A DNA stretch of 8,613 nucleotides from JBHHYU01 sp046757725 (GCA_046757725.1 JBHHYU010000111.1:1-8613); one strand, 5' to 3'; shown: positions 1 to 5,939, counted from the first letter of the stretch. A program made the numbers and translations. Notes: generated from the sequence alone by a model not told the origin.

Positions 1-621
1 GTGAAGGGATTCGGCCATGTCAGCGCGCGGATCCCCAAGTCAGATCTCATCCTGATCACTCCACGCGTTAGTCTGGAACTGGTTAGAGAGCATCACCTTG
101 TTGTGCTTAATCTCAAAGGAGAAATCATCAAAGGGAAAACCTCTCCTCCATTTGAGGCCCCTCTTCACGTCGCCATTTTCAATGAAAGGCCGGAAATTAA
201 CGCCATCGCCCGGATTCACGGTCGTATGGCCAATCTTTTTTCCGTAACGGATAAGAAGATCGAACCGGTGCACAATCATGGAAGCTTTTTTTACGGTGGT
301 GTCCCTGTCTTCCCAAAAACCGAACTGATATCGACTCAGGAGCTCGGAAAGGAGGTGGCTTCAATGCTGGCGGCAAAACCCGCTATCCTTTTAAGGGGAA
401 ACGGGCAGGTAACCCTTGGGAGAAACATCCCCGAAGCGGTCATCATGGCCATTTACTTGGAAGAAGCTGCCGACCTGCTTTACGGGGCACTCCAAATCGG
501 GACTCCGATCCACTTGTCCGATGAGGAATCTGCTTCGAGACAGGTAGAGAGTCTCCCCCCTGTGGATTTGGAACGTGCCTGGAACTTCTTCAAAAACAAA
601 ATCACAAAAGGAAAGAAATAA
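1..621 (+). CDS. Class II aldolase/adducin-family protein, 5'-partial, degenerate zinc site
   Basis: The family contains zinc-dependent aldolases, epimerases and decarboxylases that cleave or rearrange sugar phosphates and hydroxy acids in the cytoplasm. The fold signature is clear: GHVSARI at residues 5-11 matches the usual GNISVR element, E52 in the FEAPLHVAIF segment matches the catalytic Glu, and HNHGSFFYGG (91-100) and LLRGNGQVTLG (130-140) match the later conserved blocks. Of the three usual zinc histidines, aligned by eye, only H73 remains. The first is R71 and the third is N134 (AAC, one base from the His codon CAC). The protein may therefore not be a standard zinc aldolase. The GTG at base 1 is probably not the true start, because family members normally have about 20 residues before the GNIS element, so the 5' end lies outside the window. 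The gene ends 41 bp before the convergent bicupin gene. Family assignment is firm; function is unknown. Confidence 0.85.
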   Translation: MKGFGHVSARIPKSDLILITPRVSLELVREHHLVVLNLKGEIIKGKTSPPFEAPLHVAIFNERPEINAIARIHGRMANLFSVTDKKIEPVHNHGSFFYGGVPVFPKTELISTQELGKEVASMLAAKPAILLRGNGQVTLGRNIPEAVIMAIYLEEAADLLYGALQIGTPIHLSDEESASRQVESLPPVDLERAWNFFKNKITKGKK

Positions 622-638
622 TCCACGTCGCCACGTAA

Positions 639-660
639 GCGATCATCGCACAGAATTTTT
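639..660 (+). terminator. Weak hairpin plus T-run after the aldolase-like gene
   Basis: GCGA, a 3-nt loop and TCGC form a short stem at 639-649. A TTTTT run follows at 656-660, six bases later. The stem is short and the T-run is displaced, so this is only a candidate for the end of the plus-strand transcript in the 41-bp gap between convergent genes. Confidence 0.25.
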
Positions 661-662
661 CT

Positions 663-1718
663 TTACATATCTACCCTGACGCCATTCTTAGCACACTCCT
701 CTTCATAAAGTTTTCTCATGGCTGAGTCCTCCCGCTCAAAATCGATCTGTTCGATGCCTCCTTGCTCCCTCTGGATAGCCGTCGACGCATGGAGGGCGAC
801 AAACTTACAAGGCTCTTTCCCCGTATTGTAATGCTGATGCCAAACCCCAGCGGGAGGCGATATCACAGTCCCTTCGTGCCAGTCATATTTTTTCGGGGAT
901 TCCCCTTCACTCCACATAAGAGTGTAGCCAGTCGAATCCAACATACAGACATGGGCACCGGGGCCATGGCGGTGGGCCTTCTTGTACCTCCCCACAGGAA
1001 ACTGGGAGACATGGGCGAGCATCGAACTACCGGACATATGGATGTACATGTTCCTAGTCCCCTTACCTCTCTTTTCCCGTGGGACTAAGTCAATTTTCCT
1101 TATGTCGGCAATGAAGTTGGAGTGAAGGATGCCACCGTAATATTCCGTTAAGTACGTCCCCGGTTTCGTGAAAAAATTTCCTTCCTCGGGGTTGAAGCGG
1201 TCCTTGAATGCATAGCTGTTGTTGAATATGAACTCCGGGTCCCGATAGAGTTCGAAGGCCACTGGCGCACTCGTAAGGGCAACGTATCTGGCCGGCTCAT
1301 TGCCGCTCGCGTTAAAGTGTTGATGCCAAGCATTGAGAGGGATGGCAAAGAGGCTTCCTCTCTCCCATTCGAAGCTCCGCTTCGGACTTCCCTCGTACCA
1401 AATGGTCGTGGCACCTCTGCCGGTTGTGATAAGAACAATCTCCTCATATAGTTGCCTCTGGGGCACTAGACTGCTCTGTGGTAAGATCTCACAAACGTAG
1501 CCATCGGCGACCATCTGATCTGAAAAGCTCAAGTAGGCCCCTTTGCCTCCTTTTCTCTTCCACTCTCCCAGATCAAGGGTACGCACATCCGATACAAATG
1601 AGCCGCTGACGATAGGGATTCCCTCCGCCTTGATCCACTTGTGATAGGGATTATACCTGTCAGTCATAAACTGAACATAGGGATGGACTTCGAATTCTTT
1701 TTTTGCTTTGTTCACCAT
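663..1718 (-). CDS. Two-domain cupin (bicupin) protein, 351 aa
   Basis: Two cupin beta-barrels are visible, as in gentisate dioxygenase-like and related bicupins. Domain 1 (about residues 75-155) keeps motif-1 E93 and motif-2 H132, but the HxH pair is Q87 and Q89. Domain 2 (about 225-312) matches both cupin motifs well: G243, H249, H251, then H256 where Glu is usual, and G283-x5-P289-x-G291-x2-H294-x3-N298. That gives an all-histidine site of the kind known for the Mn cupin TM1459. The motif-2 strings WHQHFN and WHQHYN show that the domains are internal duplicates. No signal peptide is seen, so it is cytoplasmic. The ATG at 1718 is supported by TAAGGAG nine bases upstream. It is probably a metal-dependent oxygenase or isomerase acting on a small carboxylate or aromatic; the substrate cannot be read from sequence. 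It is convergent with the aldolase-like gene and appears monocistronic. Confidence 0.85.
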   Translation of the reverse strand: MVNKAKKEFEVHPYVQFMTDRYNPYHKWIKAEGIPIVSGSFVSDVRTLDLGEWKRKGGKGAYLSFSDQMVADGYVCEILPQSSLVPQRQLYEEIVLITTGRGATTIWYEGSPKRSFEWERGSLFAIPLNAWHQHFNASGNEPARYVALTSAPVAFELYRDPEFIFNNSYAFKDRFNPEEGNFFTKPGTYLTEYYGGILHSNFIADIRKIDLVPREKRGKGTRNMYIHMSGSSMLAHVSQFPVGRYKKAHRHGPGAHVCMLDSTGYTLMWSEGESPKKYDWHEGTVISPPAGVWHQHYNTGKEPCKFVALHASTAIQREQGGIEQIDFEREDSAMRKLYEEECAKNGVRVDM

Positions 1719-1742
1719 AATCGATTGCTCCTTAGGATATAA

Positions 1743-1771
1743 AGCCTATTGCCCTAAGAGTTTTCTGTCAA
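1743..1771 (-). promoter_or_regulatory. Candidate sigma70-type promoter for the bicupin gene
   Basis: On the minus strand a perfect TTGACA (plus-strand 1766-1771) is followed after 17 bases by TAGGCT (1743-1748), which matches only three of six -10 positions. It lies 25-53 bases upstream of the ATG at 1718, with the ribosome site between. The -35 box is good and the -10 box is weak. Confidence 0.35.
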
Positions 1772-1988
1772 ATACAGACTTACCCGGATTCCAGACCTAA
1801 AATGATGACCTACAAACTCAGGCAGCATCGCACCTCAGACCCGGCTGATTTGGTATGGTAAGGCATCGGTTTACAAGCGTTTCGGCGTGAGAAACACGGC
1901 ACACTGATTTTTATCGCATTGCAAACCCACTTCCCCCTTTTGCTCTTCTCTTCTCTCTGAAGGGCAAAAGCAGCAAAGCTCGCCTCAA
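1772..1988. other. Intergenic region with no recognisable gene
   Basis: The stretch lies between the bicupin promoter and the first copy of the long direct repeat. The only structure noted is an inverted pair CTTTTGC (1937-1943) and GCAAAAG (1974-1980), separated by a pyrimidine-rich stretch. No ORF with a credible ribosome site is seen on either strand. Confidence 0.5.
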
Positions 1989-1993
1989 ACTGA

Positions 1994-2170
1994 GAGAAAC
2001 TAAAGCATACCATCCGGCAGAAAACACCCTACTTAAGCCCTAGGACTACAAGGACATCTCTATCTGGGAGAAAGTCTCCCATGGACTATCGACAAAAACA
2101 GATTCTCCTGTCCACGGAACTTTTTCTCCTATCGGAGTTGTTTAAAGGGTGTGTGTTGAAGAACAGGTAA
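1994..2170 (+). other. Open frame conserved in the repeat leader, copy 1
   Basis: A frame following a TGA at 1991-1993 stays open for 58 codons to TAA at 2168-2170, 24 nt before the next gene's ATG. The same frame is open at 4041-4217 in copy 2. The peptides share QKTPYLSPRTTRT and LSELFKGC. Copy 1 has an in-frame ATG at 2080, but copy 2 has GTA there, and neither site has a clear ribosome site. It may be a leader peptide, a gene remnant or chance; the two copies show too few changes to decide. Confidence 0.2.
2070..2090 (+). promoter_or_regulatory. Leader hairpin, copy 1
   Basis: GAAAGTCT (2070-2077) and GGACTATC (2083-2090) form an eight-position stem with one A/A mismatch and one G-U pair around a 5-nt loop. 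The equivalent hairpin in copy 2 is perfect. It lies about 105 nt upstream of the start codon, within the conserved leader. Confidence 0.35.
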
Positions 2171-2194
2171 GTTTAGACAAGGGGGGCAGAGATA

Positions 2195-2500
2195 ATGAAA
2201 AACTTTAAACTACTTGCCGGCGCGCTATTACTGGTGGGGAGTTTGGGGATGAGCACCACGCCCGTCTTGGCTCAAAGCGTAGTCTTCAAGATAGAATTAG
2301 CTCCAGGAAGCAACTATTGCCACCTGAAGTTTCCGTCGATTCGCGAGGATACTTTAGATTGGGATCACCCAGTACTTGAACCTCCCGGGTCACCGCTCAT
2401 CGACTACTATGGTCCGTGCGACCATGATCCTCTAGGAAAGGAAGAGATAGAAACTCAATGGATTGAGCACTGGGTCGTTGTCGAGGACGACGATGCGTAG
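2195..2500 (+). CDS. Small secreted two-cysteine protein, paralogue A, 101 aa, unknown function
   Basis: I do not recognise this family. Residues 1-26 are a clear Sec signal peptide: K2 and K5, a hydrophobic core around LLAGALLLVGSL, and a VLA site before Q27. The mature part is about 75 residues and acidic, with two cysteines, C42 (NYCHLKF) and C75 (GPCDHDPLG), which could form a disulphide or bind metal together with H43, D76, H77 and D78. The core between W56 and G81 is well kept in the paralogue at 4242-4544. The C-terminal tail after W93 (VVVEDDDA) is not related to the paralogue's tail. The ATG has a GGGGGG ribosome site at 2181-2186, eight bases upstream. The protein is probably periplasmic or extracellular. 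Nineteen of the first 93 residues differ between paralogues, against eleven purely silent codon changes, so constraint on the protein looks modest. Confidence 0.85.
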   Translation: MKNFKLLAGALLLVGSLGMSTTPVLAQSVVFKIELAPGSNYCHLKFPSIREDTLDWDHPVLEPPGSPLIDYYGPCDHDPLGKEEIETQWIEHWVVVEDDDA

Positions 2501-2515
2501 ACTTGCCCCGTTGCC

Positions 2516-2558
2516 GCGAGGGAGAGGATAAATCCGCACCTCCCTACCTCTTCCTCGG
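2516..2558 (+). terminator. Conserved 3' inverted repeat, copy 1
   Basis: GCGAGGGAGAGG (2516-2527) can pair with CCTCTTCCTCGG (2547-2558) across a 19-nt loop, with one G-U pair and one unpaired end base. It lies 15 nt after the stop codon of the small secreted-protein gene and is conserved at the same place in copy 2. No T-run follows, so it is either a T-less terminator or an RNA-stabilising 3' structure. Confidence 0.4.
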
Positions 2559-2677
2559 CTTCCCAGCAGAAGGCAATGGACGGCTCTATTAACCTATGCT
2601 CAACCTGTGTACTCTAAGCCTCCAGATCCCAGAGAGTTCGATCAGTTCTTTCAGGCTCTCCCGCTCAAACTTCAGAT

Positions 2678-3694
2678 TTACTTCGCCAGGCCAAAGGTCG
2701 TGGAGTAACGCTTGACGAGCTCGGTAAGATTTTCCTCTAGGCCTATGACCTCTATTCGCCAATCTTTTTTTAGCAGCTCTGGTGGGTTAATGGTCACATC
2801 GGACCGCGCTGGTATACGTCCTTTATCCCGAAGCAACTCCTGACCACCCTTGGAGAGGGCAAAATCGATGAACAAACGGGCTGCATTCGGATGCCGGGCA
2901 CGCTTATTAAGCATAATCGCCAATGGCAGGGTCAACACCGGCTCCACGGCTACCCAGTCCAATGGCGCCCCAGCCCCCTTAAATGCCTGCGCCCGATGGC
3001 CATAGACCTCCACAGCAACCAGCATCTCGCCGGCGATCACGGCTTGCGCCTGGGCCGTTCTGCCCCGGCGGAATACCGGGTCTTGTGCCTTCAGCTTCCG
3101 CATGAACGCCATACCTTTTTCTTTTCCTCGGATTCTCAGTTGCCCGGCGAACCATAGATAGAGTTCCGTATCCATGGAAATCCTACCGCCTTTGAAACGC
3201 GGTTTAAGAAGGTCGTTGTAGTTCCTCGGATACTCACTCGGCTTGAGCATCTGTGTGTTATAAACCATTACCGAGGTATTTAGGACGATACCTGTCCAGA
3301 GGTTCTTCTTGTCCTTGAACTCCTTCCGATAGTATCTCCTTTCGGGAGACGCATAAGGAGCCACCAGACCCTTCTTCATGACCTCCCTCGCATAAAGGAG
3401 TGTAGGGGCACTGACGTCCCAGAGGTGACGGCCTGCCCGTGCCTCCGTCAGCATACGGGTCGCAATGGCTGTCCCTCCTACCCGTGTCAACTTGGCTTTG
3501 ATAAAGGGATACTTCTGCTCGAATGCGTCAAGAAGTGGTTTACTCTCCCCAATATTCATGCTCGTATAAAACGAGAGTTCTCCTTCGGCCTTTGCTTTCT
3601 CGATTACCCCCGATGATGAGGCCGCTGTCGCGCTTCCCGCTCCAAAAACAAGAACCCAGCAGACAAAAAGGCTCGATAGATGGTTTCTTAACAT
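2678..3694 (-). CDS. ABC transporter extracellular solute-binding protein, orphan, 338 aa
   Basis: This is a periplasmic binding protein of the broad iron/polyamine/anion type (SBP_bac_6-like). The first 24 residues are a signal peptide (R3, hydrophobic LFVCWVLVFGAG, ATA site). The mature start VIEKAKAEGELSFYTSMN (30-47), the LLDAFEQKYPFI segment and the late AARLFIDFALSKGGQELL segment are typical of the class. The double tyrosine used by FbpA-type ferric binders is not evident (a single Y in VAVEVYGHRA), so iron is not assured. A longer frame reaches an ATG at 3721, but AAGGAGG at 3704-3710 lies nine bases before the ATG at 3694, and starting there gives a clean signal peptide, so 3694 is preferred. 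No permease or ATPase gene is in the window; the protein must use a distant transporter or serve as a sensor. It lies on the opposite strand between the two repeat copies. Confidence 0.88.
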   Translation of the reverse strand: MLRNHLSSLFVCWVLVFGAGSATAASSSGVIEKAKAEGELSFYTSMNIGESKPLLDAFEQKYPFIKAKLTRVGGTAIATRMLTEARAGRHLWDVSAPTLLYAREVMKKGLVAPYASPERRYYRKEFKDKKNLWTGIVLNTSVMVYNTQMLKPSEYPRNYNDLLKPRFKGGRISMDTELYLWFAGQLRIRGKEKGMAFMRKLKAQDPVFRRGRTAQAQAVIAGEMLVAVEVYGHRAQAFKGAGAPLDWVAVEPVLTLPLAIMLNKRARHPNAARLFIDFALSKGGQELLRDKGRIPARSDVTINPPELLKKDWRIEVIGLEENLTELVKRYSTTFGLAK

Positions 3695-3703
3695 AAATGT
3701 TGT

Positions 3704-3710
3704 CCTCCTT
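3704..3710 (-). promoter_or_regulatory. Ribosome binding site deciding the solute-binding protein start
   Basis: On the minus strand this reads AAGGAGG, nine bases before the ATG at 3692-3694. It lies inside the longer upstream reading frame, which argues that the ATG codons at 3721 and 3715 are not the start. Confidence 0.8.
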
Positions 3711-3732
3711 ACCATAAGCATACCATAAGCAT
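3711..3732. repeat. Exact 11-bp tandem duplication
   Basis: ACCATAAGCAT occurs twice in a row (3711-3721 and 3722-3732), directly upstream of the ribosome site of the solute-binding protein gene. It would lie in that gene's 5' untranslated region. Confidence 0.9.
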
Positions 3733-4035
3733 CTAGTTAGGTCGCTAAGAATCTCTTTTCCAATTTTCCGACGCTGAAAACGGGGACCTGTCTTTAATAC
3801 CACATGCGATCCGGCCTTCATTAGGGATTCAAAGGGCTACGTCAAAGGCAGCCTTCATGGCGACCCCCTGTTTTTACCAGAGAGTATCCAACAACAATGG
3901 TCCTAGTCAACCCAAACTAGTATGGGGTTTCAGGAGTCACAAGGTTTGAAGTCCGGGCTTGTTCCGCAGTAAAGAGGATCTCTAAACTTTTCTAAGACGC
4001 AGTTGTAATGAAGGTTGGCTCCGTCTTCAATCCAC
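3733..4035. other. Intergenic region upstream of the solute-binding protein gene and repeat copy 2
   Basis: These 303 bases separate the minus-strand solute-binding protein gene from the plus-strand repeat copy 2 and should hold the former's promoter. No convincing -35/-10 pair was found. An ATG at 4008 opens into the leader frame of copy 2 but has no ribosome site. Confidence 0.5.
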
Positions 4036-4040
4036 ACTGG

Positions 4041-4217
4041 GAGAAACTAAAGCCCACCATTTGGCAGAAAACACCCTACTTAAGCCCTAGGACTACAAGG
4101 ACACCACTATCTCGGAGAAAGTCTTCCGTAGACTTTCGACAAAAAGATGTTTTTCTGTCCACGGAACTTTTCCCCCTGTCGGAATTGTTTAAAGGGTGTG
4201 AGATCAAGAACAGTTAA
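4041..4217 (+). other. Open frame conserved in the repeat leader, copy 2
   Basis: This is the same frame as 1994-2170. In this copy it also continues upstream to an ATG at 4008, outside the repeat. It ends with TAA at 4215-4217. Between copies the differing bases fall roughly 9, 4 and 11 in codon positions 1, 2 and 3, a slight but inconclusive sign of coding constraint. Several replacements are conservative (Y/F, I/V, L/F). Confidence 0.2.
4117..4137 (+). promoter_or_regulatory. Leader hairpin, copy 2
   Basis: GAAAGTCT (4117-4124) and AGACTTTC (4130-4137) form a perfect 8-bp stem with a 5-nt TCCGT loop. It lies about 105 nt upstream of the start codon and corresponds to 2070-2090 in copy 1, where the stem persists with one mismatch. 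Confidence 0.4.
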
Positions 4218-4241
4218 GTTTAAAAAAGGAGGGTAGGAACA

Positions 4242-4544
4242 ATGAAAAACTTTAAACTACTTGCCGGCGCACTATTACTGCTGGGGAGCTTGGGGATGAC
4301 CATTGTGCCTGTCTCGGCTCAAAGCGTAGTCTTCAAGATAGCATTATCTCCGGGAAGCAACTATTGCCACATGAAGTTTCCACCGATTCGTGAGGATTCT
4401 CTGAGCTGGGATCATCCGGTACTTGCACCTGCCGGGACACCCCTCATCGACTACTATGGTTCGTGCGACCATGATCCTCTAGGAAAGGAAGAGATACAAA
4501 CCCAACGGGCTGAGGTTTGGGACTATTCCTTTAGCGATGAGTAG
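4242..4544 (+). CDS. Small secreted two-cysteine protein, paralogue B, 100 aa, unknown function
   Basis: This is the paralogue of the protein at 2195-2500: 74 of the first 93 residues are identical. The signal peptide ends at a VSA site before Q27. C42 and C75 are kept, as are the blocks SVVFKI, GSNYCH, SLSWDHPVL-type and CDHDPLGKEEI. The tail after W93 (DYSFSDE) differs in length and sequence from paralogue A but is again short and acidic. The ribosome site is stronger here: AAGGAGGG at 4226-4233, eight bases before the ATG. Conserved Cys, His and Asp suggest a disulphide-stabilised or metal-binding exported protein. That is inference, and no enzyme motif is visible. Confidence 0.85.
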   Translation: MKNFKLLAGALLLLGSLGMTIVPVSAQSVVFKIALSPGSNYCHMKFPPIREDSLSWDHPVLAPAGTPLIDYYGSCDHDPLGKEEIQTQRAEVWDYSFSDE

Positions 4545-4559
4545 GCGGCGCCATTTGCT

Positions 4560-4602
4560 GCGAGGGAGAGGATAAATCCGCACCTCCCTGCCTCTTCCTC
4601 GC
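4560..4602 (+). terminator. Conserved 3' inverted repeat, copy 2
   Basis: GCGAGGGAGAGG (4560-4571) pairs with CCTCTTCCTCGC (4591-4602) in a 12-bp stem with one G-U pair and a 19-nt loop, 15 nt after the stop codon. The same structure occurs in copy 1. There is no T-run, so a role in 3'-end formation or stability is likelier than classical intrinsic termination. Confidence 0.45.
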
Positions 4603-4608
4603 CTTCCC

Positions 4609-5210
4609 CGCTTGAATGCCCTATTGCCTAGACGATTAAGCTTGCCTCCCTACCAAAGGAGGAGCTACCTCCAGCGTTACGGCGGTTTTTCGTAAATAGG
4701 GTGTCAGCCTTTCTACAGATACACGAGAAACTAAGATGGACCTGTTAGTTTGAAGCTCTATCCTAGCGTCAATATTTGCTTTCCTCGTGGTCATTAATAA
4801 GAGCCGTGCGAAGGCGTAACACGGGGCGTTGATTGTGGAGTCGAAGCCTGAACTTTGGAAGATGTCTACTTTCAGTAGGCCAACCCTACTTCTTTATTTC
4901 CACACTTTTTGATTATAGCTCACTTCTTTAGCTCTGCTCCTACCTCAACGCCTTATGCAACTGATGTTTCCTTCGGTAAGGATTTCTCACCTCTGTTTGT
5001 TAAAAAATTAAGTCCGAACCGGCTGTTGTTCATGTGGCAAAGCCTAAATCCGTACCTACAGAATCCAGTGGATGGCTCCAGTTACCTATAAAAGCCTGGC
5101 CCCAATGATACCTTGGAGCGACTTTACGACAGGCCCAAATTAAGATAAGAGAGAAAGGCCAGGGCCCCTATCGCCTCGCACTACCAGACTCGAAGGAAAC
5201 AGGAGCATCG
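4609..5210. other. Gene-free stretch of about 600 bp upstream of terC
   Basis: No credible gene was found; a TTG-started frame at 4909-5091 lacks a ribosome site and any recognisable sequence. Small inverted repeats occur: GGAGG/CCTCC (4658-4672), CCGTG/CACGG (4804-4824), the alternative pair at 4866-4890, and CCTGGCC (5095-5101) with GGCCAGG (5157-5163) in the probable terC leader. A TATAAA at 5087-5092 could be a -10 box, but no good -35 box precedes it. Confidence 0.5.
4866..4890 (+). promoter_or_regulatory. Mutually exclusive small hairpins followed by a T-rich tract
   Basis: CTACT (4866-4870), AGTAGG (4874-4879) and CCTACT (4885-4890) lie in series, so the middle arm can pair with either neighbour. 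The second pairing is followed by TCTTTATTT, which is terminator-like. Stems are only 5-6 bp and no gene is evident just upstream, so chance is quite possible. Confidence 0.22.
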
Positions 5211-5912
5211 ATGAACTGGGAACTCATCCTCAAGTGGATTAACATAATCATCATTGATCTGACACTCGCCGGAGACAACGCGCTCGTTATTGCCATGGCA
5301 GTGCGAACGCTACCTTCCCGGCAGCAACGCTTCGGACTCTTCTGGGGTGCGACCGGGGCGGTTGTCATCCGTATTATCCTCACCTTTGCCGCTGCTCAAG
5401 TCTTGCAGTTTCCTTTTGTGGATCTCGCCGGAGGTATTCTGCTGATCTGGATCGCCTTTAAACTTCTACGTCAAGACAACGGCGGTAAAACTGAAGTGCG
5501 GAACGCAAGCACCCTTTTGGAGGCGATCTGGATTATCATGTTAGCCGACCTCATTATGTCCACGGATAATATCCTTGCGGTTGCCGGTGCCTCGGAGGGA
5601 AACGTATTACTCCTACTTTTTGGACTGGGACTCAGTATTCCCATCGTGGTCATGGGGGCGGCTTTCATTGCTATGCTTATGGGCCGGTTTGGCTGGCTAA
5701 GTTTATTGGGCGCCGGGGTCCTTGGCGAGGTATCGGGGAAAATGAGTCTTGAAGACCCCTTTATCCGCAAAACCCTGGGTGAACCGACAATGGCCGTTGA
5801 GTGGGGGATCCGCATCGGCCTAGCTGCCCTTATCGTGATAGCAGGCATCTATTTCTCGAGAGAATCCGTAGCGAGCAACGACCCCGAGACCGACGATAAC
5901 GTCGTTGGTTAA
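5211..5912 (+). CDS. TerC/YjbE-family integral membrane protein, 233 aa
   Basis: TerC-family membrane proteins include manganese exporters and tellurium-resistance-associated proteins. Length and pattern fit the YjbE subfamily: about seven hydrophobic segments with two repeated acidic motifs inside them, D16 with AGDNALVIA (20-28) and D113 with STDNILAVAG (117-126). These DN motifs are thought to form the ion path. A hydrophilic loop at 87-99 separates the two halves, and the tail after residue 217 is polar and acidic. The ATG has AGGAG at 5201-5205, five bases upstream. It is transcribed alone and converges on the MFS gene with a 27-bp gap. Several YjbE-type genes sit behind the yybP-ykoY manganese riboswitch, but I could not find that motif here. 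The family is sure; metal export is inferred from relatives. Confidence 0.93.
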   Translation: MNWELILKWINIIIIDLTLAGDNALVIAMAVRTLPSRQQRFGLFWGATGAVVIRIILTFAAAQVLQFPFVDLAGGILLIWIAFKLLRQDNGGKTEVRNASTLLEAIWIIMLADLIMSTDNILAVAGASEGNVLLLLFGLGLSIPIVVMGAAFIAMLMGRFGWLSLLGAGVLGEVSGKMSLEDPFIRKTLGEPTMAVEWGIRIGLAALIVIAGIYFSRESVASNDPETDDNVVG

Positions 5913-5939
5913 ATCTCCAACATGGAATCGTGGTATGGA

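Larger units (their letters stand above)
1989..2564 (+). repeat. Long direct repeat, copy 1 (leader + small secreted-protein gene + 3' hairpin)
   Basis: This 576-bp block is repeated at 4036-4608, offset 2047 bp. By hand alignment the 206-bp leader differs at about 32 positions (about 84% identical) with no gaps. Coding codons 1-93 differ at 38 of 279 bases (about 86%). Similarity ends at CTTCCC (2559-2564). Bases 2016-2056 (41 nt) are identical in both copies. The copies flank the minus-strand solute-binding protein gene. No transposase, terminal inverted repeats or target-site duplication were found, so the mechanism of duplication is open. Confidence 0.9.
4036..4608 (+). repeat. Long direct repeat, copy 2
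   Basis: This 573-bp partner of 1989-2564 has the same order: leader, secreted-protein gene, 3' inverted repeat. The leader has exactly the same length as copy 1 (206 bp). The one 3-bp length difference lies in the variable C-terminal tail of the gene. The invariant 41-nt block is at 4063-4103. Both copies point the same way, so recombination between them would delete the solute-binding protein gene. Confidence 0.9.

Noticed and set aside
3695..3721. Upstream ATG start for the solute-binding protein
   Set aside because: The AAGGAGG site lies inside this extension, and starting at 3694 gives a better signal peptide.
4801..4830. Similarity of GAGCCGTGCG...CACGGGGC to the end region of a group II intron
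   Set aside because: There is no reverse transcriptase, no recognisable domain V and no exon-binding structure; the match is a short hairpin only.
4909..5091. 60-codon plus-strand frame
   Set aside because: It starts with TTG, has no ribosome site and no family-like sequence, and is not repeated elsewhere.
4609..5210. yybP-ykoY manganese riboswitch upstream of terC
   Set aside because: This family of terC genes is often preceded by it, but the conserved GGGGAGUAG-type loop and the paired downstream loop were not found. Only scattered partial matches such as CGTCAATA around 4777 were seen.
5471..5848. 125-codon minus-strand frame inside terC
   Set aside because: It is a shadow of the real gene, with no start site and a low-complexity basic, serine- and proline-rich translation.
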